From Penelope pileata (lineage: Eukaryota > Chordata > Aves > Galliformes > Cracidae), in assembly GCA_013396635.1 (NCBI GenBank), contig WBMW01005475.1:186001-250000 (forward strand): a DNA stretch of 64,000 bases. Direction: 5' to 3'. Numbering within the stretch: the first letter of the stretch is position 1; each line of letters starts with the position of its first letter. Position numbers and translations under genes: made by a program. Shown here one piece after another: positions 1-11,060 of this stretch. The notes beneath the pieces were generated by a model that did not search any database, was not told the origin of the DNA, and worked only from the letters and a program-made list of their open reading frames with translations.

Positions 1-3000
1 CAGCCAAGGGGCATTTCAGGACAAAGCACTTCTGTTCTCCAGCACACAAAGCAGCTGATATCCAGGACTTCAGTGTACGGTTTTGTATCTTACCCTTGTA
101 AATGCAAATGACAAGTGTTCTGTTCATCAGCACACACAGATATAGTACCCATGTGTTCGTATAATTAATTAGGAGGTACACAAGTGAATGCAAAATTGCT
201 ACAAGGCACAAAACCTCCAAATCAAATCCTTTGCAAAAAAGTCAATCAACAGTCATACATTTGGATTTTCATCTAGCAAAGAACAAGCTTACGAGGTTCC
301 CTTCTGGTCTGTCAGAGGAAGTTTACACAGCGATACACCAAAATATTGCTCTTTTCTTTAAGCCCCAAAACACTCTCTGCCTCTCTTCGAGGGAGTGCAC
401 TGGGCCACACAGAGCTGAACAGGAATGTTCTCTCTAGGAAGGAATGAGGCAATTAGGTTAAAATATTGCTTAGCTCTAAGGCAGAGTAACAAACAGTTCA
501 TGCACTGAGGAAACCTCGTGCATCACGCACGCGATAAGGTGGTCCCAGTAAGTCAAAGTCAGTTGCTGGCACGTCTTCTAACAAGCTGAGATTTGCTGCA
601 CTGGAGCCATCTTTGTGCATGCAAAATGCAAGGAAATACAGCTGCTCTCAATTTTTAACTCTGCCAAGCTGACTGACATCACTGGCTCTGCACTAGGAGA
701 TAATGGAGATCCATTTCCCCAGCAGCCTTTGCAGACACAGCACTGGGTGAGTTATTCAAGGTATTCTCTTCAAAAGTGTTTTATAGTCAACTTCTTATGG
801 CATCAGGGTGGTCTCTGGCAGGAGCTGTAGGCCAGGAAGGACAACACAGCTGTCTGAAACCTAAGCTGTGGGGCTGGAATATCTAGACTTCTGAGAGCTG
901 CAAGTTCAGATCAGAGTAGGGACATCTTAGCTCTTCAATCTACCAATTCTATTCCACCAGTTCATTCAAACCAACCTGAAACTGGGTGCCTGCGATTCTT
1001 CCAACATGGAACAGAGACAGCAACCTTGTTTCTCTTGTCCAGGCCTTTCTTAAAGCAGTAATTATGTTATTATGTTACTGTACCCTACTCCTATATGGAA
1101 ACTCACCAGGCAGCAGTGGGGTCCCTGATAAGAAATGCAAAGTGCTGCAGGAAGGAAGCGCAATGCAGTGCGTTACAGTCATAAAGAAGTAGAAGAACAT
1201 GCCTGGTACAACTCAACAATCATCACTGCCCTTTCCTCTTCCCCTTCCAAGCAGACTGCCCTTCCAAGCAGACTGGCATCACAATGCCATATGGAAATGT
1301 AAAGAGGCAGCAGAAACTTGATTTTCACACTCAGCCAGGTTAGCATTAAAACCAAGACATCCCCTCACAGCCTCCTACACCAGATGCCTAATTAATGCAG
1401 CTCTTGGAGCTCTGCCCAAGGATGAGGAGGAGAGGCACTCTGTTTAATTTGAACGCTGGGACCAGGGCACAGGCGCTTTCAAAATTACAGCAAGGCTGAA
1501 AGACAGATGTCCACCCAAATACCTCAGGCAGCTCAGACAGAGTTGATCCTGTATGGAGCAGGGCCAGAGGAAAGATCACCTCCCCAGGGCCCTCATATAA
1601 TTCACGATGCTCATTTTGGAAACATTTACTCATTTACCTATGAAGAGACAACAAAGCATCATCGTCTCCCAGTGCATCTTCCCACTGTGCCATGGCTGCC
1701 AAAGTGACATGGGACAACCAACACCTGGGGACAGAGAGTAGCTCTGGGTAGCTGGAAAAGCATAGTACCTTGCTTCTGCTTATCCTGGGAGTAGGAGCTC
1801 ATCTTACCAATGCTTCCCTCCCCACTAACCACAACAACCCATCATAAGCTTCGGACAAGTTCTCTTGCCATGGTTTAGACCACTTGGGGCCTGGGACCGC
1901 TGGTGGTGTCCTGCAACTTGCAGCACGTGCAGACTTCATGCTCACCTGCAGGGTGGGAGCAGGCACTTTTGCAGTACAGGTTAGACCCAGCATCCCCAAG
2001 GCCACTGTTCCAGGCTGAGCAGAGCCTTGGAACTATCTCATTTTCTCTTCCCAGGCAGGTGAGGCACTGCAGCATTTGTTCGGGGAGTGGAAAACCCTAA
2101 ATCAGCTCTACAGCAACACATCTGCAAATCCACCAGAGAACAATCCGCGCCATCACTGGTGGAACTAACGAAGCCTCATCAGGGCTCTCTGATGGCTCAC
2201 AGCAAACAATCTCCCGCCCTCGCTCTCCCTGCAGCTGGGTATTGACATTGCTCTCTGGTGAGGATTTTTTCAACCAAGAGTTTGGTTGAAATGTCAACCC
2301 TTTCTTTCAGCAGGGACTCTATGGGGATCATCACTTCCTCTCCCCCGCCCGCTTTCATGAAACCGGCGGGGACGTAACGCATTTGAGTTCTATCCCCTGT
2401 ATGTGGCTGAGATTGAGCAAGGGATTCAGAAGTTATTTTGGGGGAGCTGAGAGGGGTACAGTCACAGTCATTACGTCAGCTTCTGCCTCCCAACAACAGG
2501 CAGATCAGCCTGCACAGTGACAGGTCTTTCTAATCCTTGCACCTCTTAAAGAGCCCTCAATCATTTTGGAGAGTTTCCCTCACCCCCACTTCTCTAAGAC
2601 AAGCTGGGCTCACTGGAGCAAACCCAGCTTCCTGCAACAAGACAAGCTGCAGCTGCTCTTAGACCAACACTGCCAGGCCTGGAGCCAAGGATCACACTGA
2701 CAGACAGGAACCAGGCACTGAGTAACTGAGCAGTTTTCCCCAGCCTCCCAGAAGTGCTCCAAAGGACGATCCCCGGACTCTCACAGGGCTGACAGCTGCC
2801 AGGATCCTGTGCTGTGAAGCATCCTTTTTACCCAGCACGTTTTGGACTCCTTAGAATTATTTGCTCTTTGGCTCAATATGACCCCCTACAATCGTGCCAG
2901 AGTCCCTTCAGTGCTACATTAATGTAAGCAAAACTAAACGTCCAAATTCCCCCTCATCAGGCAACATCAATGCTCCCATTTTGCAAGGAGGGGGAAAAAA

Positions 3001-4132
3001 GGCAGACAGGCAGGATGAGTCACTGCGTGGCCTGAGGCATCTGCCACGGCAGAGCCAGGGTATCTATCTCCACGTAGCTCAGTCCTAAACCACCCTCTCA
3101 ATCACTGCACAAGAAGAGACAGACACAAACGACAGGCACCTGCACCCTGTAAGTGGGGCAAAAATTGCTTAGCTTGGGCACATGTAGGGCTTCCCACCAG
3201 AAGCAAGGACATGGAGCTCATGCCCAGGAGCTTGACAGGTAAAGCAGTCGATAAGCAAGTGTTCAAAAGCTGCTGCTTCCCCCAGTGGCACCTCCAGAGT
3301 CAGCTGTGGAGGAGTTTCCATCCAGCCAAGGCTGTACTCCAGCTAATTTGGCGGTCAAGACCATCCTGAAGTCCAAAAGAAAGTCTGTGTTAAGGTCAGA
3401 AGCAAAGCCACGTGGCCTGCCTCTCAGTTTACCAGCAGTGATCCACCAGAGCTCTTCTCTCACGCAAATATGAACATGAGAAGAAAAGCCTAGAAGCCAA
3501 AGGTTAAGGAATCATTCGCAGAAGACTTTGGGCCAGATCCACAGCATATATTTAGGAGCCTTTACTCCTGTGAAAAGCTTCCAGGGCTTTTGGAACCAAC
3601 TTACCTTGATGGGTTAGAATTACTGGCTTGTTTATCCCAAGGAATCTTGAGGTAGCAAGTGCCAGTTATCGGGAGCAAACGTGGCTCTGCGGATAGACAC
3701 CAGCAGCCTTCTCAAGAGATGGTAAAATTGAGTGAGCTCCTTTGTACAGCAGAGCCATGAGACCAGGCCCAGATGGAACACAAATGGAGCAACAAGTATT
3801 GTTTTAAAGTTGGATATCTACATCTGCCATGGCTGGGAGGACACAGTACTGCTCAGTACGCTCATTTCTTCAGTTACATAAGACCCAAGCATACCCATGC
3901 TCCAAAATTCATGTATTGAACAAAATAGCTTTGTCCTCAATGGTCTTGGACATGTGTTTCATTTCCACTTTTTTCTGGAGGCTTACCCTCCACCATTTCT
4001 AGCATCTCTGTACCCAAGGCAGAGACAGGCAGACAGCTGGGAAATCACAGCACCACACCAGGAACCAAGCTCAGACCATGCTGACACAGCTCCTCATGAG
4101 GTCAACATTACTGCCTTGAACACACCACTTAC
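1..4132 (-). other. KLHDC4: KLHDC4 intron 5 (partial, at least 4.1 kb)
   Basis: No kelch-coding match was found on the minus strand here. In particular I saw nothing for the expected STGGPSGRSGHRM opening of exon 6. The stretch is ordinary intronic DNA with one 17-bp direct duplication at 1242-1275. Short open frames on both strands resemble no protein I know. Confidence 0.7.
1242..1275. repeat. 17-bp tandem duplication
   Basis: Two adjacent identical copies of CCCTTCCAAGCAGACTG lie in KLHDC4 intron 5. This is probably a replication-slippage duplication with no evident function. Confidence 0.8.
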
Positions 4133-4269
4133 TTGATCTGCTCCCAGGTCTTGGTAGCCAAATGCAGGACCCAGAGATCCTTGTAATGGTAGAACTGCTC
4201 CCCATTGGGAGATGCGAACTCCCCACCAAACACCCAGAGCTGCCCACCGGCTGTGGGCACCACTGCTGC
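4133..4269 (-). CDS. KLHDC4: KLHDC4 coding exon 5
   Basis: The acceptor is CTCTGGCAG and the donor GTAAGT. The 137 nt encode AAVVPTAGGQLWVFGGEF, then NGEQFYHYKDLWVLHLATKT and WEQI, and leave AA of a split Lys codon. The next exon in mammals opens with a matching Lys-Ser-Thr-Gly-Gly, but it lies outside this window. Confidence 0.96.
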
Positions 4270-7200
4270 CTGCCAGAGGAAGAAAGAGCAGGATCAGACA
4301 AGAGTGCAGAAACCAGGGAAAAGAGACTGCTATCAGTTCGACATGCAGCTGCCTGCAAACACCAGAAAGCAGACAAGCAGTAGCAGCTGCTGCTGCCTTG
4401 CCTGGCAAAAGCAGCTCTCTGGGGCTGAAGGAAGGGGAATTTTAAACATCAGTTAGTCATTGCGTAGTGTATCTTCCTATAGCAAGGGGAAAATGAGCTG
4501 GCTCTTCCCACCTCCTAGCATCCTGAGTTCCAGTTCTACAAATTCAAGCTTCCCTTGGAAGCATTTTGGGATTTATTTTAACAACAGTTCAAACCATTCT
4601 GTTCAGCAAAAGGAAATGTCTCCCCAGCCAAGGCTCAGCAACATTTCACCCACCCTTTAGTCACATAAGGAGCATCCTGCAGAAGACACGCTGGTGGATG
4701 ATGAACTCCAATCCATATAAGGAACAGAAGCACCTCCTGCCTCTAAGACAGACACAACATCCCAACACCAGGCAGGGACAGTAATGCAAGGAAAACTCTT
4801 TTGGAAAAAGGTCATTAACAGTGCCTAACTGCCCTCTATACACTACCATTTTTTGTACATTATGAAACAAACAAACAAACAAAAACAAAAACAGTTCAGA
4901 AGCCAAGCTGCACTACAAGTCCAAACCTGAAGCTTTCCAAGACCTGAAAGGCATTATTACTCTTTCTGAAGGAGGAAACAAAAACACACAGAAGGAAACT
5001 GTTTGAACAAGAGGAGATTGTTACTGCTTTAACTAAGGCAAGTAGCAGAGAGAATTAAAGAATTTGTTTTAGTATTTTTGCGTAGAGCAGCATCAAAACG
5101 CCCTGTTGCAACATGAGCTGAGAGTTAAGAGGCAAGGAATGAAGAGCAAGACTGCACTTAATTGAAATTAGCTGCACTGGGACTAAGCAGCAAAGGCAGG
5201 GATCCTGAAATGAAATTAAGTAAATACGCAAGCTTCTTCCTTGGCTGGGACCTCTTGGGGTGGTTCCACTATGAAAAAGTTCTTTTGTGTATTTTTTTCT
5301 AGGATACCCATCACAGATCAACCTTGGGTCAACAGTCTCTTCAGAAGGGCTTCACCACCTTCCTGGCTTTGCCAGCAAACAGCAAAGGCTCCTAGCATCA
5401 AACACATGACATTACTCTGACACAAACCAGCCCATACATGCAATGATCAAACACATAAGAAAATATTGGGTGTGTTTGCAAGCAGGATTTGTGGGAACAT
5501 TAAGTTACCTAAACAAAAGGAAAAGATGCCTGATTTCTTCATGGGTATCTTGTGATTAAAAAGTTTAAGTGAAGGGACAGACAACAGCCTGCCCATACTT
5601 GTGTGTGACCCTGTGAAGAGCTGGCTTCAAATTCATCACATAGCTAAACTCTTTTCTCAAATAAAACTATCAGCCAACCATGGCTATTCTCACCTCAGCT
5701 CTACTGAACTGATGCAGTTAAGCCAGCTTAAGTCACAGTACTGTGCATCAGAGACCAGAAATGATAAATAAAATTGAAAGCATGCACACACAGACCCACA
5801 AACACACTTCTATTCACCTTTAAGCTAATGCAGAAAATGTGTTAAAAATCAAGTCACAGGGAAGACAACAAACCATTCAGCTAAAGAAGCTAACTGTCTC
5901 CTGTGCAACTGTAATTAATTATCAGACAGAAAACTTCTTGTTGAAGCACGACTCCTCCGGTATGTTCCTCACTTCTACAATCCAACTGCAGCTCCCTAAC
6001 GCACAGCCTGACTGCTCAGCTCAGATTTAGCTGCTAGACAGCCACCTGCTGGCTACCAACACACAAACAAGCATCTCCCAACTCCACACTCAGAAAGCAA
6101 CCCCCTTATCACCACCTTAGTGGAACAAGTACTTGAATTTCCTTGTTCTCCCTGCGGGATCTGGCCTCTGAAATCAAGATCAATTTTAAGCACCACTTGG
6201 GAGCTCAAGTTTCAGGTCAAAGCCTTTCAATTCAAGAAAGCACACACACAACTCAGAGCAAGACTGGCATTGAGGCATGGTACAACAAGGGTGTATGAAC
6301 CTAACTGGGGTTTTGGATCTTACCGGGAAGCTCTAAAGAGCTTTGGCCACACAGAGGAAAATAACATTCACATCATGGCAGCTTTTGAAATGTACCAGTC
6401 ACCCAGCCACTTGCTGCAACAAGTAAGATAATCTATCAGACAGCTGGTGGGGGCCAAAGACCTGCAAAAAATACAAGTCTCTGGTCCAGTTTCTGTGTGC
6501 AGGTGTTCACATGAAGTAAACAGAAACAAATCCTTCAATATCACAACCAGCCAGCGATGTTAATGACAGAGGCACCAGAGAGGTGAATTTGAGGGAAGTT
6601 TCATGATATCCCAGGGAAAATTGTCCACTGCCTTTGCAGACACTGAAGAAAACCAGCCCACCTGCCAAGGCAAAAAAAATCACAAGCCAAAGGCAGGACA
6701 CACACAGTGCATCTGGTTGTACAGCTGAGACAACTGCTACGTGCTAGCAAGGATACCTTACATGGATGGCTCATATTGCTGAGTGGTGGGATCTGCAACA
6801 CCCCCAGAGGCAGGCCTGCAGCCATTAATCATGCATAGCAACACAGACACCCATAGCTCTCTGGACAAGTTCTAAATTACATCCTGACCAGCGTTTTGAA
6901 AATCCAGTGCCATCCTGAAACAGATGGTTGAGCTGGTTCCCATATAAGGCACCGAGACAGCCCATCTTCAAAAGAGCTTCCCCCATGAGTCCTGCTCGAG
7001 TTCTGCTGACAAAACAGATACACCCCCAAATCTTCATTCCCCACTCAGCATTTCCAACAGCACTTCAGTGATCAGAGAGCATGAGCACCTTCTGTAGGCT
7101 TTTGCAGACCCCCTTAGCACAAGAGGAGAGGTGACACCACTGGCAGCCCATTACAAGGAGAACAGAGAGAAGCCAGAAACCCTTGGAATAAAAGGAGTCA

Positions 7201-10200
7201 ACTCCCACCCATCTTTAGCACAGCACCAGAACAATTCCAGCTGCTGCCTTGGCACCCTGCACCTTACCTGGTGAGCACAGCGCCGTGGGGGTGGGTTGGG
7301 AATCTCTACTTTAGTCCAGCTGTTCTTCCGGATGTTGTAAACGTACAGTTCATTATACAGGTATGTCTGTTAAAGAGGAAAAGACAGGTACCTATCACCA
7401 CAGCTCTCCACTGGACAGGATCAGTCTGTCCAATTACAGGCACCACTTAGGGTTATCTGTGTGTTAGGTGATGAAGGTGCACAGCACCAACTTTTCATTT
7501 AGAGTCGCAGAATCCTAGAATGGTTTGGGCTGGAAGGGACCTTTAAGATTATCCGGCTCCAACCCACTCATCTCAGGGGCAGGGATGCCTTTCACTAGAT
7601 CAGATTACTCAAAGCCCCATCCAATCTGGCCTTGAAAAGTGACAGCTTTGCAAAGCAACAGCTCACCAGCCTCCACTGCACAGGGAGAGAGGACAAGAAC
7701 CTCCCCCAGTAGATTGGGAATCAGCAGTTTTTTCAGTGCGAGCCTCTAGACTCAACCATTCTTTCCCAAACTCTTGTTTAAGCCTGTGACAGCTTGAAAT
7801 TTCAGGACTTAAGAAGCTGCAGCTTAGCACAGATGTGTAGGTTGAAGCTGCCCAAAATGCTGCTCAACTCCAGAGACAGGAACAGCTTAAGGTAGCGAAG
7901 CAAGCAGAATCAGTTTAGTACATCACACAGGATGATCCTCAGGTCAAATATCACTGGCAGGCTTGAGTTTTCAAGGTACAGTATGCACAATTTCTCAAGA
8001 CTGGAATGACCAATTTGTCTCCAGGAACACTGTAAACACAACTTGCAGAAATTCAGTAAGGAGAGCCCACGTGCAATTATCTGCTACTGTATGCATCTCC
8101 AAGGCAGGCAGCGACTTGCCAGCCGCAAAACTGTGGAACTATCTTGTTTTGAAAGGTGGAGGATAGAGATCCTTCAATAGTTACCAAAAATGAGGGGCAG
8201 AGATGGTTACTATTAAGTCTGGAGAAATTATGAAGCCCTGAAATATTGATGCTGAGACAATCACTCTGACTCCTTAATGGGCTCTAGCATGTCTCCTTCC
8301 TGCCAACCGTTCAGGCATGAGACAGTATCACGGCAGAATTAAAAGGCTATTTTGCTCTCATTCAGGGACAAATACATATTTTATGACTGCTGCTTTGAAT
8401 CCTCATTTCAAATGAGACTCATCCAAATTACAGTAAAAGGCAGGGGAAGGGCAGAATAAAGAAGAAAAAAATGGAAGTATACGTTACTTTTTGGCCATTG
8501 AAATATTCACCTCCAAAAAGGATCAGTTCATCTTTCTCAGGGTGGGCAGACAGGGAGCCATTCAGCCTGAAAACAAGAGGGATGACCAAAACAGTAGATG
8601 TTAGAAGACTTGTCAAACTCAGAAGTTTATAGCCTTTAACTCAGCTAACGCTAGCACTCTGACCCTCTAGCCACAAAGGTCTCTTCATCAGCTGCCAAAT
8701 CACTAGGCTGTGATATTCACCCCAGGGTGAAAAGCTCTCCAAAGAAATTAACTTCTGAAAAACTTCCAGCAAGATTAATTTGACACCGTCTGAAATCTTA
8801 TCCTATTTTAGGAGCACACATTACACTGTCATTTAACATGCCTTCTGACGTGAGCTCTTGAATTTTAATGCTGGTGTGTCAAGAACAAAAATTAGTTTTA
8901 TGAGGGCACATAACTATGGGTAGAACTAGGCTGCCTCACATCAACTTATTGGTGTCTTTCTTCTGCAGTCACCACTGTTCACAACTCATTTACATAGCAC
9001 CTAAGTGCTCTGCAACATGTGGAGACAGATTCCTAGCACTCCTGGAAAGGCACCAACTGACAACTGTTAACACCCCAGTGACATTTACAGTAGTGTACTG
9101 ACCTGTCCCTTCAGGCAGAGTAAGATAACACAAAGAAGGGATTTTAACAAGCCACAGCAAAGAGAACCTAGCAGAGAACCTAGCAGCAGGTGGACCCCAA
9201 GTGACGTGTCTCTCACGACACAATCTTTTGACTAAAGTCCTCTCAGCTTCTTCATCCAGAGGTTCCTCTCAACTTTCTTCTATAAGCCCTTTAATTTAAC
9301 CCTGCTTTGACTCCTCAGTTGTGCTGATGGGATGATTAAAAGGAGGATTCTAAGGAAAAAAAAAATGTTTTTGGTTCCTTTTTTAACCCAGGGATTCAAT
9401 ATACCAGGTATTTTACCATTCCAGATATGAGTGAAGCCAGCTATTGTGCCTTCCACTCTCAGGAAGTAACTTTACATAAACAAATGTCAGCAACAGCTAC
9501 ATAAGTGATGCTCAGAGTCTCACACAATCTCTTACCTGGGTGAGGGAGGTGGGCAGGATGTCTCAATTACTTGGGTCTTTTTAGCATCTAAACTCTGGAA
9601 TTCTGCTATCAGGGCTTCAAGATCCTCCTGAAAATAAAAAACACAGGCATGAGTTCCATGATACACGCAGGGCCACCTGCACACCACAGGAAACGAGCAT
9701 TCACTCTCAGAGTTTCCCCATTAAAAAAAATCTGCTTAGAATCCCCTCATTCAATTCCAAGGAATGGATGTTGAGTACTTCCACCTACATTTTCAAGATC
9801 GGTCCCCCCTAAAACACTGACAAGTCTGCTCAGTAAAGGTCTAACAGGATGGTACACACAGTGTTTAGCCCGCACTTGATACTCCTGCAGGAGAAACACT
9901 GCAGAAATCAGCAAGTAAATTACTACAATTTAAGCCCTGAAAAAATTATGACCAAGTACATGCTACACCCCAGCCAGACCTCTTCTTTGTCTGCAATGGA
10001 AAACTTCATCAATGGAACGGGAGGGAAACCTGCATGCATTTTTATACCCTTCCAGGTTCTGTCAACTGCCATCTGCCTCCAAAGTTCAGCTACACCGAGC
10101 AGCCAGGGCACGAGCAGGCCTGCAGCCAGGGGGAGTTTCTGATGCACGGCCTCTCCTACAGACCTAAGCTCACCACCTCCCTCAGCCAACCTTTCCCTCC

Positions 10201-10788
10201 CAGCAGCTGCATCAAACCAGCAGTTTCCAAAATCTGGGGATTTCATCTCTACACCATGGCACCAGCGCTCCGGGCTGCCAGGGGCACACACTGGCACTGT
10301 CCCTATACGAAGCCATGCACAAAGCTGGCAGCACCGCTTTTCAGCCAGGGAAAAGGTTGAAACGCCCAACTACAAGCACCAACTCTGTGGCATTAACATT
10401 TTCATTCGCTCTTAAGGCCAGAAGAAAAGGTTGGAGGAGATGGAAGACAACGTGGGCTTTAAGCTGCATCTTCTTGTTCTCCTTTTACACCTGCACAGCA
10501 ACACAGCCCCCCAGGAGCAGCCTTCATTCCATAGCACCCTCGGCCACATGCACCTCTGCTTTGCACTTTCCCTTCAGGCCTCATTTCAAGGAACAGCACT
10601 CACAAATCTCCCCAGGACCCGCAACGCCCCAGGGCAGGCCGGAGCCGGGCAGGCCGGGGCTACTGGAGCCCCCCGCAGCCGCCCCTCACCTCTTCCTTCT
10701 TGGCCCTGCGGGACACCTTCCTCTCCATCTTCGCGGCCGTCTTCTCGGCCCCCTTCCCCTTCTTCTCCCGCTTCCCTTTCTTCCCCAT
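4133..10788 (-). CDS. KLHDC4: KLHDC4, kelch domain-containing protein 4 (5' part, exons 1-5)
   Basis: Five minus-strand exons join in frame as 10690-10788, 9536-9627, 8488-8566, 7268-7366 and 4133-4269, giving the first 168 residues plus two bases of codon 169. The human protein is about 520 residues, so roughly two thirds of the gene lies beyond position 1. Residues 1-33 are Lys/Glu-rich (MGKKGKREKKGKG), followed by an acidic helix-like stretch (EDLEALIAEFQSLDAKK) and a Pro-rich linker. Kelch blades follow: the LFGGEYFNG doublet at 80-88 with Trp107, and WVFGGEF at 135-141 with Trp165. Kelch repeats fold into a beta-propeller that binds protein partners; the cellular role of this family member is poorly defined. 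The start codon sits in a good context (CAGCC before ATG, G after). SLC7A5 lies upstream in the same orientation, as in mammals. I found no exon 6 in 1-4132. Confidence 0.96.
4270..7267 (-). other. KLHDC4: KLHDC4 intron 4
   Basis: This is a 3.0-kb GT-AG intron. It contains an AAAC-type simple repeat at 4865-4892. I saw no other recognisable element. Confidence 0.85.
4865..4892. repeat. (AAAC)n simple repeat
   Basis: A short run of AAAC units degrades into AAAAAC units inside KLHDC4 intron 4. It is a simple low-complexity repeat. Confidence 0.8.
7268..7366 (-). CDS. KLHDC4: KLHDC4 coding exon 4
   Basis: The acceptor is CCTCTTTAACAG and the donor GTAAGG. The 99 nt (33 codons, phase 0 at both ends) encode TYLYNELYVYNIRKNSW and then PNPPPRRCAHQ, finishing one kelch blade and opening the next. 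Confidence 0.95.
7367..8487 (-). other. KLHDC4: KLHDC4 intron 3
   Basis: This is a 1.1-kb GT-AG intron carrying a CR1 LINE fragment next to exon 4. The rest shows no recognisable element. Confidence 0.85.
7504..7640 (-). mobile_element. CR1 LINE 3'-end fragment
   Basis: The plus strand reads AGAATCCTAGAATGGTTTGG, then TGGAAGGGACCTTTAAGATT, then CTCAAAGCCCCATCCAATCT. This is the reverse complement of the typical avian CR1 3' end, so the element points along the minus strand. It is 5'-truncated, about 135 bp long and diverged. CR1 is the main LINE of birds and other reptiles, which supports the host assignment. Confidence 0.9.
8488..8566 (-). CDS. KLHDC4: KLHDC4 coding exon 3
   Basis: The acceptor is TTGTTTTCAG and the donor GTAACG. 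The 79 nt complete the split Arg and encode LNGSLSAHPEKDELILFGG then EYFNGQK, the start of the first kelch blade. It is nearly identical to the human segment. Confidence 0.96.
8567..9535 (-). other. KLHDC4: KLHDC4 intron 2
   Basis: This is a GT-AG intron of 969 bp with no recognisable repeat or gene. Confidence 0.85.
9536..9627 (-). CDS. KLHDC4: KLHDC4 coding exon 2
   Basis: The acceptor is TTTTATTTTCAG and the donor GTAAG. The 92 nt encode EDLEALIAEFQSLDAKK and then TSCPPPSP, ending with AG of a split Arg codon. It matches human EDLEALIAHFQTLDAKR. Confidence 0.95.
9628..10689 (-). other. KLHDC4: KLHDC4 intron 1
   Basis: This GT-AG intron is 1062 bp long. Its exon 1 end merges into the CpG-rich promoter region. 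No repeat or gene was seen. Confidence 0.85.
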
Positions 10789-11060
10789 GGCTGGAAGGCC
10801 GCGCTAGGCCGCGCGGGAGCACCGCCCTCGCCGCGCCGCCCTGGCCGCCCCAGGCGCACGGCGGGGCGGGCAGCAGCGCCTGCCTCGGCCCGGTGCTTCC
10901 AGGCCGCGTCCCGCCTCCTGCTCGAGCGGCGCGGCCGCGGGCGCCCCCTGCAGGCCCGGCGGGCCCCGCGCGGCGTACCCTGGCCCCCCTGCCCTCCCTC
11001 GTGCAGCTCCAAGCTAGAGCTGAGGGAGGGGTGTTCCAGGCCGGGCCTGCGAGCCTGGCT
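10600..11060. promoter_or_regulatory. CpG-rich promoter region of KLHDC4
   Basis: Base composition switches sharply to G+C with many CpG dinucleotides around exon 1, including GCGCGG, GGCGCACGGCGGGGCGGGCA and GGCCGCGGGCGCC blocks. No TATA box is apparent upstream of the ATG. This is a typical CpG-island promoter with 5' UTR. Limits are by eye and the transcription start is not determined. Confidence 0.75.
10690..10788 (-). CDS. KLHDC4: KLHDC4 coding exon 1
   Basis: This exon is 33 whole codons from the ATG (plus-strand CAT at 10786-10788) to donor GTGAGG. It encodes the basic N-terminus, MGKKGKREKKGKG then KVSRRAKKEE, closely matching the human protein. It lies inside a CpG-rich stretch. Phase at its end is 0. 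Confidence 0.95.

Noticed and set aside
1..4132. Search for KLHDC4 exon 6
   Set aside because: No minus-strand sequence encodes the expected Gly-Gly-Pro-Ser-Gly-Arg-Ser-Gly-His kelch segment, so the exon is taken to lie outside the window.
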